From Auanema rhodensis (taxonomy: Eukaryota; Nematoda; Chromadorea; Rhabditida; Rhabditidae): a DNA stretch of 64,000 nt. Position 1 is the first letter of the stretch. The number at the start of each line of letters is the position of its first letter. A program made the position numbers and the translations under genes. The notes beneath the pieces are model-generated. The model was not told the DNA's origin. It worked only from the letters and a program-made list of their open reading frames with translations, and searched no databases. This document shows, in pieces, positions 1 to 14,190 of the stretch. The stretch spans positions 18,629,688 to 18,693,687 of the forward strand of contig OZ059895.1 of NCBI GenBank assembly GCA_964057225.1, written 5' to 3'.

Positions 1-3000
1 CTTATTTTCCTCAAATTTTGTGGTTCTTTTTCTTTTAGTTTGGATACAGGGGAAAAAAGAATTTTTATCTGTTGACAATCTAGAAGTGTCTGCGAAGTCT
101 TGCCGCTATCGTTGTTCATCTGTCGTTGAGGAGGTTATGCCCCCGGCAGTCCTTCGGATCATGTAACCGTTGGCCATCATGTCGCCTGCGCAATATGATT
201 TGCTGTGCAAGATATCAAAACGAATCAACAACTATAGAAGGCTGGGGTGCGGGAGTATTAGACGAAGAAGAACGAGGCTGAGGTGCTAGCGGTAGTGGTG
301 AATATGATGGTGTATGTGATACGCATAAAGAGATATATGCTTGAGATATCGTAAACCGTCACCTTTTTCTCATTTCTCTACACGATGTCTTGTGTCCTAT
401 CATTTCCGATCTGATATAGCCGCATGCTGATGATATGACTAGACGGAACCTCGTCAAATCTGGCAACCATTTATTTCTTTTTGGACAACCATAAACGGAC
501 AAAATGGACAGTCGGAAGATGTTGTTTCCAAATCTGTCACAATACAACCAACTAGCTGTATATGTTTCAGCCCCTTTGAAGTATGTATGTGGTGAAAAAG
601 TCTTAAAAGCCTGGATTAATATGTATATATAAATATTCCTGTACTTTTCCACTATATCCATTAGCAAGTTGTTGTATGATTAGGCTGTTCTATAAACTAT
701 ATATATATAGTTAGTATTATCTTATTATGGTATGTTTATAGGATTATATATAAACAGAATGGTCACTTAATCTATGCCATTGGCTAAATATGACCTAAAA
801 TTCATTATTTATATGATTTTTGTTGTTTTTCGCACTCACTTCTCTTATCGACAAGATCATTTGAGCCCAATAGCAAAATGCTTGATTGTGTATATATGAC
901 TTCGACATGTGGATAAAGGCAATTTGATTATGGAATTTATTGGTCACAAATGGATAATGATCCCCCTACCACGTTTACGCATCATTACCTAAACCATACG
1001 CACAGACTCTGTGCTTATCTAATGAAATTCTCTGTTCTCAGTTATGCTGCTAAATTAAGCGGCACGGAAAACTTGATGAAAAGGTCATCTTTCGACTGTC
1101 CTTGAGATGTACCTTCTTAAGTGGTTTTACTAAAATGAAGCTCGTTTATAAATTTCTGTTTATTTCCATTTTCATCTTGCGGTTAGCATCTTCTTTCGTC
1201 TCTTTCCTCCCAGTTTAGGCACAGTTCTAGTCCGGCCTGAGAATCTTCTCCCAACAATTCTTCACAGTTGTTCCAACAAGTAGTATTGTTTACGTTCGGG
1301 CCATTTATGGAAATTGAGGAAAAATGTTCTATAGATCGAACAATATGCTTGCAGCTCTTTCCGCCACTTGAACATCTGCCAGCATTGACACGCATTTTTT
1401 TTGCCTCAATCATCCGTACTTTCGGTTTTTATCTGCCATTCTGTTTCATTACATTCGAACATGCAGGGTTTCACATGTAACAGATACAACACATGATCCT
1501 GTACATGCGACAGGATCTATGAGATTGACATGAGACTTTGTAGACAATATACGGATTTACCGAATTTTTTCCACCATCGTCATCTTTCAATTGGTGCTGA
1601 TGATGAACTCGACATAAACACAACGGCTTTGCATAGCATGATGCCGATGATGATGAGTATGACGTGTGACCTTTGAGATTCTTTTGTTATTTTTTTCTAC
1701 CTCTATTCTATCTGTATCTTATGGCTTCTATTTAATCCAAATGACCTAGTACTGACCTAGACTTCCAGATATCTCTTGGAGTGAAAGCCCCGTGTTTACT
1801 TCTTCTTGCGTAGTTCAGAAGTAGAGAAAAAGTAGAAAAATGTGCTAATTTATTAGATTATTTTCAATTCAATCAAGATGACAGTATTTTGATTTATTGG
1901 CACAACTAATGAGTCTAACGTCTGATTATTAGATGACCAATATTCAATGATGTTTAATTCACATCTCATTCATCTCCTTTTTTGCTTTATTAGAAAAGCT
2001 GTCGTTTAATTTGTTTTCACACACACGTTAATTTACTCTAAATTTCCTTATTTTGCATGACAAAGCTGGCTACATGGGTATGATTATATGGAGACGATGA
2101 CTGATGGATAACTGGTTATGCCTAAATACGGTCCTTGAGCTTTGTATGCATTGTGATCTATCGGAAGATGACATAGCCGTAGCTGGATATTAGCCATTGT
2201 CAGACATGTCGCTTTTCGCTCACAGAATTTATGCTTGCTTCATCGTAGTAGTTGTCGCGATACAGTGCGGACACTTGTGATTGTGCCTGTCGGCAGTATG
2301 GGGTTATGAAAAAAGAATCAGACGTTAGAACGGAACATCTGTTTAGTTCAAGAATTGATATGTTGACAGTACTTATGTGATGTTTCTGCTCTTCATATTA
2401 CACGACTTACACAGAAATAAACCATAGCCTGGGCTGCTCCTTCCTTCCTTTTCACTAACTTCCTTCCGTCCATCAAACCATCTTTCACTATTCTTCATCG
2501 CTTGCACACGTTGTCATCGTATATAGCGTTAGTAAGGTTAGAAAGGAAGGTAATAACAATACGAAACGTCAACAAACTGTCTACAAACGAATCTTTTGTT
2601 CTTTTCTAAGGGGCTGAAGAAGTGAGAAGGTCTTATGCTGTGTCGTAGAAAGGATAGAAATTTTGCGACAAGAGCGAAAGCTTCTTGAATCTGTGTAGTC
2701 TCAATGACAATTGTTCGGATTTCACGTTCACATCATCAGCTGCGGCTTCATCAAAATGCACAAAAAAAGCTTTGGGCTTGTGTTTTTCTCTATAACCAAA
2801 ACGGGAATTGGGGTGCGAAATTTATGAAATTCGATTGAGTCTATCCGGTCGAAACGAGAGAAAAGCTCAACATCAGGCTATGGCAGCAGCATTTCTTTCA
2901 AATCCGATTATTCTCAGATTTCATGCCTTCGAAATGCTTTTTCCGTTCCGTTTCTTTTTACATGTATTTTTTGGATCTAGAAGAAGATTAATCTGTGATG

Positions 3001-6000
3001 AAGTAGGATTAGATGATGCTTCATATGAATCTGAGAAACCATGGGTTTTTTGGGGTTTTGTGTATGTTAGCATAGCATGACCGTATTCGATTCTAAATCC
3101 AACCTCAATCTGTCCATCACACACACGACTTCTTTGCTTACTTTCCCAAGCCAATGAAGGAAAGTTGTTTCGGCTGACTGACTAACTGAGATGATAGAAG
3201 GAAGAGAGAGAGGGAGAGAGACTAGCTATAGCTGATTGAGCAAAACTCGTAAAAAGCGTTAATAAGATATCGAAAACCGGTATTTGCTAATTGGAAAACG
3301 GTCTACCACACTTATGTACAGGAGTTAGCGGACAGTCTTAATTGGTTTTTGTAAGTTGCGGTTGTCTTTTTGGCTCCAACGATCACATTAAAACACAAAG
3401 ACGAGCGAATATGGTAGAAAGATACAAGTTGCACAGAAAGTTGCGATTACCTCTTTGTGTACTTCTCTTTTTCTATTCCGCTCGTAATTAATTCGGTCTC
3501 TTGTTTTCAGTTCAGTCTCATCTGTTTTCATGCTTTGTCATCTAAGTTCTTTCTCTCTTTTTTCGGGACATTTTCAATATATCAATGAAAAAAAGAGAAA
3601 TATAGATCTGTTTTTCCTTCTTAATTAGATGTATACCGAAGGACTCTTCACATTCAGATGATGATGAGTGGATGGCAATCTTTTCATAATTTGAACCTCA
3701 ACCTTCGCCTCCTTCAAGGGCCGTGCTTTGCCTCTTCTATTATTGCTCTTTTACCTCAATCCATTCAATTCTCAGATTTTTTCTTTTATGTTTCCAATTC
3801 CTATTAACGATTTGGCTCTTTCATGTTTCCGAACATGATACATGCTGAACCTACCTGAAGAGAAGTAATTTTCTTATTCTATAGCCTATCTCCCCTCTTT
3901 TGCTTTCTGTCATTTTTTTGATCAAGTTCTTACACTTCATTTCGTTGACGAGGCTCAAAAATCAAAACCAAATCGGAGGGAAGCAAAATAATAAGAATCA
4001 TGAAGCGATGTTGATTACATATTCTATAAGCTCATAAGACGATGTCAGTCGGTGTCGGCGGCGGTCAGCACAACGCATAGAATACGGTCTCCAGACGAAG
4101 ACGAGTTCCGGTTCTGCCTTAGCTGGAAGGCATTATAGCTGAATTAGCTCATTATCTCTTTTGTAAATCTTATGTTTCATCAGCATTATGCTCATTCCTT
4201 TCATTTTCTATAACCACAAATGACCAGTCTATGTGATTTCCGGCTCTGCAACACATGCTCGTAGAATGCGGCAACATCAAATAGATCAAATACAGAAGAT
4301 GATATAACATATCCGGCTTAAAGTCCTTCATTGAAAGGCATAATAGAACAAAAAGGAAATACGCCCGTCAATAACCGAAGAACCCTATATGGTTTACTAA
4401 TCCTATTATCTAATAACCTGTGCCACTGCAATTGCAAGACGATGAAATCAGACAAAAGACAGCAGTGGGGGAAACAAACAAGCAAGCTTAATATTCTGGA
4501 GCAAACTGTATATAGTTGATGATGCAAGAATACGAAAAAGATGCAGACGAAGTGTTAAGATGCAAGCTTGCAAATAGGAAGAACCTAACGAAGCGGGCAT
4601 AGTTGGATTAGTTTTATGCAATGTTTCATCTTATGCTACTTCTTGACGCCTCTATTGTATCATGACACGAAAATGAAACAAATGAATAAGAACATCAATC
4701 GAAGAAATGTATTTTTGGAATTATATACATAGAGGATTAAGCGGTCCTCATACAATCTACCTTCAATAATAAAGATATTTGAGATGTTAACCATACGGGT
4801 CTGGGCTTGTTATTAACCTCGACACATAGCATCTATATATTATCGTCACCTCGATAATTCTCATCATCTACTCTGTTCTTCATTCATTCATAATGAAGAG
4901 GAAGTTACCGAAGACAGAAGCGAAAGGGTCATCGTTGTCTTTTGGCAAAGTTTTAGCAGAATAGAATTGATGAGTGAGTGAGTGAGTGAGTGAGTGACAT
5001 ACACGGAGAAAAGAAGAGGGGGTGAGAGAGATGAGAAAAGACACTAGGAGAAATAGAAATAATAAAATCATGTGCGGTCATTCATGTACCAACTTGTCTC
5101 TCTTTCTCTCACTTTGTCCGTCATTCATTAACAGGTACAAGAAAATAGACGTTCTGACCTTGTTTTATCTACTGTTTTCAATTGAAATTTCCCCTTCTAT
5201 CTATCTCTTTCTCATAACTAAAGTTACATCATTCAAGGGATTCATAAAAGAATTTCCATAAATCTATAGAAAGGGGTGTTGAAGATATAGAAGAACAGAT
5301 AAAGAAGTTGAGAGAAATGCTTAATAGTGGGAGAGTAATGAGTACAATGTCAGTTGTGCCTATCTAATCCTCTAAAACGGATTTATATCACTGATCCAAT
5401 CAACTAATTAATCTCATTCCTCTCTTTGCTCGTGCTTATCCAATGTTACATTCTGAATTTTGAAAGGAAAATATGCATTGGATGAGATAAAATGACAATA
5501 TCATCTAACAACTGTTTTGGCTACATATCACTTGTTGCTGAAACATTTTCATTTTATCTCATTTCCTTACTTCTTTCTCTATCTCATTTGTACCTAATGG
5601 GCTCTCTTATCACAATTTGAAGTCTAATACACTGTTCTTTTTTGGTAATAAGGATTCAAGTGCTTCAAACAGAAACGGATTTAAGTGTTCTAAGGTTGAA
5701 TACGATTGGAAAACCTTCAACACTGTACATGGTAATCATTGCCATATGGAATTGAAAACTGAGGTCTAAATGAATGGATATTAGAACACACCACCTGCAG
5801 CTTGTCATTAAGCCATCTCCTTTTACGTCTTGAGAACTCGTGAAACTGTATGCGCGGCTTGCTTGCCCGACAGACAATCTGCTTATTTTGGGAGAGGTGA
5901 CTGCTGCTAGTACTACGACTGCTGCTACTGCTGTTGAATGATTGCAGCAATTTTTCATGCTTCGAGCTAATATTGGTATGCCGCTGCAGGACGCCAAATG

Positions 6001-8481
6001 AGAAAGCAGATTTGCCCTTCTATGAGCAGGTTGTACGGTTGAGAAAGACGTGATTTTCAATACTATCCATCTTCAGATGGGAAGCAGTATATGCTAAGGG
6101 ACTGCTGTTGAGCTAAATGGATGAGAATCATCCGCATTTCACATCTTGCCAATTACCATATAGTCACAGACAGATGGGCTCAGGGTGTATGAAGTGCCAT
6201 GACATGAAGGGCTCTGTATGCCATACTCTCTTATTTCTTTTATTTTTCTAATACTTCGCCAATGAATAGAACAGAAGTACACAAGATAAAGCAATCTGAT
6301 CTTTCATCCTTCAGATGACAGTTGTCCTGTTCTATGCTATGTGTGCATGTTGTGTATATATGTGTGTGTGACCCTATGCTGAACTGTATTTTGAGTTGAT
6401 CGTACTACACACACGATGAAGGGACGAACAAGGGTCTGTAGGTAGCCAAAAGAAAATTAATATGACTGGAAGAAAAAGAGAAAAGTTCTATATGTTATAC
6501 GTCCAACTTGGAGACGGAGAATAGAAGTAAACGAGAAAAGAGACGTGGTTATCGGAGTACAGATTAGTATACAACGATTACGACTTCAACGTACTCGCTG
6601 TTGATTCATAGAAACAAGACAAGTAAGATAAGAATCATTCTCTTCTCCTTTTTCTTCTTTTTCCACTGATCGCTACCAATTATTCTCGTAATCATCATAC
6701 CAAGTTGAAATACGACGTGACAGCTTCAGATGTACTACACCGTAAACAATTGTTGTTTTGGAGCTACAAAAAAACTGTTATGGCTCTTTTTTTGTTGTAA
6801 GTCTGTTTGAAAAATAAGTTTATCTGACCTGTGAATGGTGAAGCTATTCATCTAAAACATCATTTTTCTACATTTCTTTCATTGGGGGTAAAAAGTTCCA
6901 ACACATATACTCACACAATGTGACACAATTATGAGACGACAAGCCATATACCCGACTTGAACTGGTCTGAGATCACTTATTACACGAAATGCGTTTGTTC
7001 TCTCGGTTCCGATCGAGCGCAAGATAGAAAGAGGGACAGTAGTAGGTTAGAGAGAAACGATTGAGTGAAAACCAAAAAACACAGAAAAGGCAAGAAAACG
7101 AGAGTGTGGAAGAGGACAAGAAGTTCAATAGTGGAATTTGTATCTAATAATTCCTCTTTTCTTCTTTCTCGACCTTCTCAACTATCGTTCTGTCCATTTC
7201 GATACCCGTTATTCTTCTCTTTTCTAGTTAAAAAATGGAAAAATACCCTCTCAAAAGTTAATTTGTGCCTCTTGGGAGTGATCCAAACAGGTCAGGAGCT
7301 AGTATAGAGAACATCTAACGGAACTCAGCGGACATATTAACCTTATTCAATGTGCTTCTTGTATTATCGAGAACTGAGAAAAGACCAGTGTTCGAGAACA
7401 CTTTCAGCAATTGGATGCCGGAAAGATCATAGCCGAATCCCCTGCTGATATTGGTGACCTATTACCTTCAGCTGGTTCATAGCTCGAATTAACTTGGCCA
7501 CCAGCAATGCTAAGCAAATGCTGTTTTCGCTGTCGATTTGCCGATTGCATCAAAGAAGGTATCAATGACGGTAGCCAATTGAGGGAAACACAGTGGGATA
7601 TTTCCATTTCTCAAGATGCAGGGAATGAATGAGGAGATTGAATAAGACGATGATGATGATGGTGTGAAATATGTCTTTCTTGTGGTATTCCAAGCTCGAG
7701 AAATCTCGAGGGAAAAAAAGCAACACATGCTATATATTTTTGTGAATTGGTCTTAAAGTGGCCAGCCGTTGGCGAGATGTGTGGTAGACGCAGGACTACA
7801 TGATATGCTACTAATCGATCTTGATCCTCTGAAAATCTCGGGGGACGATAACGTCGCTGGCTATTCGTCTATGACTTTGATGAACCATGTTGTTCAGATG
7901 TATATGCCGGAACACAAGATATACATATAGATTCCGAAGGCAAGAGACAGAATGGGGATGTGACAACAAGCTGACATCGCTTATCACAACAGTACATCAT
8001 TTTCAATTTCGCTGTTGTTTTGATTGGCTTACCTCATTAGTTCAAGAACGTTCATGTTTTTGTTCATGACCTCAAACCTATCAGAATCTGGACAGGGATA
8101 GCTTAAGACACTTGACATACAGATGTTTCACTATAATTGAAAATGCTAATTCATTTCCTTGACACCTTGGCAGTATTGCTGATTTGACATTTCTAATTTC
8201 TATTTCTAATTGAAAATCTGAACGAAAAATGGGTGATGTTTCAATATCATTGTGATAACAGAGAGAGTACGGGCTCGCGTGACTCGGACACATTTATCGT
8301 TATAAATGAAAAGTTATGTTGAAAGTGAAAGAATTACGGAGACTTGGCATAAATGAATAAATTTGAAATGATTTGAAGTATGTGATGATCCTTTGTTCAA
8401 TAAATATAATACTCTAATCATGTCGTATATCTGGCGAAAATGGTGTTAGTATTTGAAGAATTTCTAATTTCTTATTTTCAG
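1..8481. other. Long region without a recognisable gene
   Basis: No exon here gives a protein I recognise on either strand. Open frames are short, low in complexity or rich in rare residues, and do not join through good splice sites. The stretch may hold promoter elements and 5' exons of the semaphorin gene that starts within it, because that gene's first visible exon at 8482 opens with a splice acceptor and lacks a start codon. One short frame at 1135-1218 (+) would encode a signal-peptide-like run starting MKLVYKFLFISIFIL, but none of its possible donor sites has the phase required by the exon at 8482. A cysteine-rich minus-strand frame at 1183-1413 was also considered and not accepted. Confidence 0.5.
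4970..4997. repeat. (TGAG)n tetranucleotide microsatellite
   Basis: About seven uninterrupted copies of TGAG lie in the gene-free region. It is an ordinary simple repeat. Confidence 0.85.
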
Positions 8482-11400
8482 TTGGGCTTGGATATCGTTT
8501 TGGTGGACGTGGAGCTGCTTCATCCGATGAAAGTGACCATTTCAAGCTTTTAGCCTTAGATGGAGATAGTCTATTAGTTGGAGCTAAGTAAGTTATTCTT
8601 TCTCTCATTGATTAGCATGTCACCCTCCTGGGGGGTGTTGCGATATTCAAGATGGGAATTGCTGTGTGTGCCAAGCATTCGACGACTATCATCTGCTCTG
8701 ATTACACTTACCATATAATTTTGAATATTTTATACGATGGGGTGGAAAAGGGCAACATGATGAGTGAGGGATCGCTGATGATTCTACGACCATATAAACA
8801 TGAAATGCAGCCTGACATCTCACCTCTTGCCATTAGCAGATAAGGTCACGAATATTCGTTCATTGATATCTGAACGCAGGCTTGCTAACTTCGCGATCAG
8901 ATATGCCTTGTTGACTTTGAGAGTTTGGTTAAGTATTTGGTTGTCCAGCAGACGTATATCTCTACCACTTCTCGACGTGTCAATAAGACAGAAGGGGTGT
9001 GTATGTGTATACGTATCCAAAACTTTGTGTGTTTTAGATAAGTTGTTGCCAGGTAAGAAGTATGAACGCAAATGGTTATAGACATAATTTGCATTAATCT
9101 TATATTGAATTATGCAAAAACTGTGGGATGAATAGTTACTGGGAAACTCACGAAGATATGACTCAATTAGTAGTCAAGAGAGCGATGAATAAGACGTTTA
9201 TTCAAACTGGCATATTTGATATGTTCTCATTGCTTAATCTCTATATACCTAATCATCTCGAGATGCCTTGTGTGAGGGCTGAATCACTCATTTCTAAGCA
9301 ATTGACACGCATGAAAGCTAGTAAGCATAGCTATCCATGACAAGTCAGCTTGTATATGTGTTCATCTCGACATGTGTGGTCTATGTCACGCAATAGAAAT
9401 AGCTAACCTTTAATAATGCTTTCAACTCATTATATTTTATGAAAGTTGTGCAGGGAAGGGGGGTGGGCTTAGTCATGGTAAAAGTTTCATTCAGTATTGT
9501 TGTTGTTGCATAAAAGAATACTAAAGATTCAATTGAAAAAGTAAAATGTTGTATACCATTGACCGAAAAAAAAAAAATGAAGAATTGAATAACGTAAAAT
9601 ACGACCGTTCTCTGGCAATGAAATTTAGAAATGACCATAACATTAAAACATTTTTTATTGTTTTTGCTAATTAGCATTTAATATAAATAATATAAATAAT
9701 TAAATTGCTCATGATAACGAACAATTTGCGTCAAAGGGTTGTCCAAACGAACGTAAATTTTCGGTACTCAAAAAGACGGGATGGTGTTCGATTTCAAAGA
9801 AAGCTTGTCATCTGGTTAGTTGACGGAAAGATTGTATAAGTCTGTAAACGTATAGTCTTTATTCGTATTCTATAGAACAGCAGTAGCAGCAGCAGCATCA
9901 GCATCTGTTCTATAATATAATGATGACGAGAAGAGAAGGGAACAAACGGGTGTCTGTTTCACACCATATTTGTCTACTTGTTAAATTTTGATGGTCAAAT
10001 ATGGTAAAAGGAAATTGTTAGCTGGGGATCGAACACTGTCTTCCAAAGTAAATCAAAAAACACGAAAAAAAAATCAATTTGTAATTTTTTTTCATGTTTT
10101 TTCCACAAATTGGCTTTCAAGTTGAAAACGAATAATTTGTTTAAATATAAAGCTAAATTTGAATTTAAAGCTCGGTTTAAATATAAATAAATGTTGGATT
10201 TAGTTTTTTACAGAAAAAGCTAAATAAACAAACATTATTTCTAATGTTTTTGTTCTTATTTTAGTTATATTTTCTTTATTTTCAGAAATGCAGTATACAA
10301 TCTGTCTCTTTCAACTCTCAAGGTTCATCATGTATGTTTTAAATAAGTTTTTACAATAATCATATTATGTATGTTGCAGACGATAAACTGGGCTCCACCA
10401 GCAAGTATAATCGAAGAATGCATGATGAAGGGCAAATCAAAGGTATAATTATTAAAATATGCTGAAGTTATATACATATATTCTTCAGGGAGATTGCCAA
10501 AACTATATCCGTGTATTAGCTTCACAAGCTAACGGCAAATGTTTAATCTGTGGAACTCATGCCTTCTCACCAAAATGTCGTGAATATTCCTATGATGCTG
10601 TCGATGGACAATTAAGAGATCGTCGCCAATTCGACGGAGTGGTACGTATTGCATATTCTCCAGCACGTATTTCAGTATTGTAATTTTAGGGAATTTCCCC
10701 TTTTGATCCACGAGACAATTCCACGGCCCTTTATATACCCGAAACGAGCGAAATATTTACCGGAACTGTATCAGATTTTATTGGAAACGACCCATTAATA
10801 TATAAAAAAAATATTAATAATGCTAAAGATGTTGGCCTTCGCACAAGTCGAAGTGATGCTAGAGTGCTTGACAGCCCAAATTTTGTTGGTTCATTCGTTT
10901 TTGGAGATTACGTCTACTATTGGTATCGCGAATGGGCAGCTGAAGCAATGGATAATAATGAAGAAAGACAGGTAACTTATTGACTATCTTTATCATATAA
11001 CCAACTATATGTTTTAGATCTATTCTCGTGTAGCTCGAGTCTGTAAGCGGGATCGTGGTGGTCCTCGACCAGGTAATGAACGCTGGACTTCATTCATCAA
11101 AGCGCGATTAAATTGTTCGTTACCATCCGCTACTCCTTTCTATTTCAATGAAATAAGTACGTTTACTGATTTTTTTGTACTATTCTTAACACAAAACATG
11201 TTTAGAAGCAGTTTCGGAACCCATACCATCTGGGAACGACCATACAGTTTACGCTGTTTTCTCAACTCCCGAGTCAGCTCTGCAGATGACGGCTGTATGT
11301 TCTTTTTCAATGAAAAAGATCAACGATCTGTTTGAATACGATACATTCAAATACCAGGTTTGCTTATATTTTCCATCCGAATCGTTCATTCATGTATTGT

Positions 11401-12690
11401 TTTCAGAGGAGCCCCAACTCCATATGGGAACCATATTCAAGAAATGAAATTCCTAAACCCCGTCCCGGAAGTTGTGTACCAGATTCTACCAAACTACCAG
11501 AAACTACAATATCTTTCTTGACAAGAAATCCATTGATTCATAGAGCTGTAGAATCTACATCACTTCCTCTTCTAATCGAGGGATCCGAACGAGCCGATCT
11601 CACACAAATTACCGTTCTTAGCGGAGTGAGTTTAATTTCTTGGTTTTTAATTTTTACTTAGTAATCAGAAATGTATTAGTATTTTTTTTATTTTTCAGGT
11701 GAAATCAGTCAGTGGTCAGAAGTACAATATTCTATACTTGGGAACTTCTGATGGACGAATTATGAAGACTATCAGTATTGATGGTAACTCAACCATTATC
11801 GAATCTACTAATGTTTTTGGAAAAAATAATCCAGTGGTTTGTTTAGGAAATTTTTGGATGAAAGCTTTATGCTCATACTTCCAGGTTAATTTACTCTCTA
11901 AAGAAGACCAACTTGTCATTGTTTCTCCTGATGAAATAGCTGCTCTACCCCTTCATCACTGTGGTCAACAAACATCCTGTAGTCGCTGTGTGGCTTTACA
12001 GGATCCACATTGTGCCTGGGACTTGAATAGCGCTAGATGTGTCAATAGCTTTAGTTGGAATGGAGGCCATTTCATTCAAAATATTGAAATTGGCATGTCT
12101 GCTCAATGTCCTGAAGGCATTATCATCCACGATGCTTTCACCGAAGATGCTCCAATTTCTGAAAAATCAACTATTCGTGCTAGCTCATTCACTAATCAAA
12201 GTCTAATCCTTGCTTGCATCCTGTCAGCTACTGTAGCTTTAGTAATTGGTGGATTGGTAAGTTCATTTCATTATCTCCGACTTAAGGGTAATTATCAATT
12301 TTGTTCAGATTGGTCTGCAACTAGGAAAAGCTAGAGCATTATCGGATCAACATCATTCTGCTTCTTCTACCAGTGGCTCTGACTACGATAGTTATGGAAG
12401 AGCTCGACTAACACGACATGATTCACTGACCACATCAGCCAAGATTGAGCATGTATACGGTGCACAGCAGAAAGCCGTAAGAATCTTAGCTTCTCGTTTT
12501 GTATGATATGTGATTGTGTTTGTAGAGTATGGATGCAACATCAATGGTTCTAAACATGCCAGTTGGAATGAGCATTAGTCAGCATGGTAGCGGCATTAAC
12601 ACGCCTTCGCGTGATAAAAATGCCATCATGACTTCCATCAATCAAAATACATTACCGCGAGATTATAAGGTTAAAAAGGTTTACTTGTAG
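8482..12690 (+). CDS. Transmembrane semaphorin (Sema-1a/SMP-like), 5' end missing
   Basis: An axon-guidance ligand or receptor at the cell surface that would act through plexins. Twelve exons in consistent phase (8482-8587, 10286-10331, 10380-10442, 10489-10641, 10690-10971, 11018-11156, 11206-11357, 11407-11625, 11699-11836, 11885-12256, 12309-12476, 12526-12690) give about 667 residues. The sema domain begins near [20 protein letters not shown] and includes [19 protein letters not shown] module follows ([15 protein letters not shown]), then one membrane helix ([19 protein letters not shown]) and a short cytoplasmic tail ending [12 protein letters not shown]. The membrane helix separates it from secreted Sema-2/MAB-20 types. 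The first exon lacks a start codon and signal peptide, so at least one upstream exon is missing. The intron at 8588-10285 is about 1.7 kb; the others are near 50 bp. Confidence 0.9.
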
Positions 12691-14190
12691 AGATAATTTT
12701 ATATTTTCTCTATTGTAAAGCTTTAAAATACCTTATATTCAAAATTACTTACATTGTGATTTCACTTTTCCCTTTTTTCGAAACACAAATCCTCCGGAGA
12801 CACGTGTATTTTCACTTCACTTTGGCTATCTTCTATTATTTCGTTCTCATATCTCCTGATATACCGGTAATTTGTCTTTTTCTTGTCTTTTGTTAATTCT
12901 ATATCGCACTATCTTCCACTAATTTTCTTTATACCCTTGTTAAATGCAAAGCTTATAGCTTAATATTTGAAATTTGCAACATTTTTCTAATTTTTTTCTC
13001 AATAAGTCGTAGTAATAATTCTAACACTTAGTGCTTGTCTTACGTTGATTAATCTAGTCTTAATTTTTGATCAATACCTTGATGTTGTTGTCCAGCTCTA
13101 CTTACAACAACCCAGTTTCTGCTTTTTCCTCATCAAGCTTAAGGTAGCGATCGTTCTAATATACAAAGTACTTTTAAAATTCTTTATCACTTAGTCAGTC
13201 TTATTTCAAATTTTTAGCTTGTTTTATTTCTTGCGCATTTTAACAGAGTGATTTTGAATTTGTTCTTCATTACGGGTTTCTAATTTTCATAATCAACTTG
13301 GCTCCAGGCATCATGAGCTGGAACTGGAGCCTTGTTACTAGCTTGAAGATCTCAATTTCTGAAACTATAACAGCATAGTATTCGTGTTTTCTTTTCTCTT
13401 TGTATGCTTGCGGCCAGAAATTAGTTATTTGGCTAGGTTATGTTCATTCACATCGTAGGATTCCAGGATCACAGAAAATTTCTGTATCAGAGTTACTATT
13501 TCATTTTACTGTAAATATAATTCGAAGTATAAATATTAAACTGCTATATTATCGTTTTTATTTTTATACAATTGAAAAATAATACAATGTCATAAATATA
13601 TATATTCATTACTAGTAAGATGCCCACGCGGATACGAGGGCTTAAAGCCTTGTGTCATGAGGCAGTAACTATAATCGAGCTGACATATGAAGCTGAGCAG
13701 CTTTAATTATCGCGATTGATGGCTTAATCCCGTTTTTGCTAAGAATTGCTGGAATATATTCAGTCGTTTCGTAGAGAGTAAGGAATTTTCAAATGCAATT
13801 GGTTCAGTACACATCATGTCCGTTGTTGATGTATTCGGATCTGAAAGACAATATTTTCAAATTTAAAATGAAGAGGGAAATACCTAAGAAATGCATCTCA
13901 CAATGAGTTGACATGGACGTTAATTCGAATGCCAAGAAAGTAGGAGAAATTGGAGCAAAGCGAGTAGAAGCCTAAACCACTTGATTGTCAATATTTTTAA
14001 TTTTAGTGTCCAAAAAGACTTAGTCAAATACGTGAACTTTGGCAAACGTCTTCAGTGAAAACGTGAACTTTGGCAAACGCATTCAGTGAAAACGTGAACT
14101 TTCATAAACACCTCCAGGCCAAATATGACCTTTTGATTTATCATAGATTGTATTATAAGAAATTGAAAGAATGATGGAAAAAAGACTGAA
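12691..14190. other. Intergenic region between convergent genes
   Basis: This stretch separates the 3' end of the semaphorin gene (+) from the 3' end of the Neuralized-like gene (-). It is AT-rich and no convincing exon was seen. It holds a 31-bp tandem repeat close to the minus-strand gene's end. Confidence 0.6.
14031..14102. repeat. 31-bp tandem repeat, about 2.3 copies
   Basis: The unit begins CGTGAACTTTGGCAAACG and recurs at 14031, 14062 and 14093 with one or two changes. It lies just beyond the likely 3' end of the minus-strand Neuralized-like gene and could be in its 3' UTR. Confidence 0.8.

Noticed and set aside
1183-1413. Cysteine-containing 76-codon minus-strand frame (CWNNCEELLGED...)
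   Set aside because: No joining exon with matching phase upstream, and no recognisable cysteine spacing; probably a chance frame.
5665-6060. 131-codon minus-strand frame
   Set aside because: Low-complexity Ser/Ala/Val run, no domain, overlapping frames equally open.
10020-10045. GTTCGATCCCC on the minus strand, like a tRNA T-arm
   Set aside because: No matching acceptor stem, D-arm or anticodon arm around it; lies in a semaphorin intron.
11837-11884. Read-through of the 48-bp semaphorin intron as coding
   Set aside because: The frame is open, but removing it restores the conserved [13 protein letters not shown] join and both splice sites are good.
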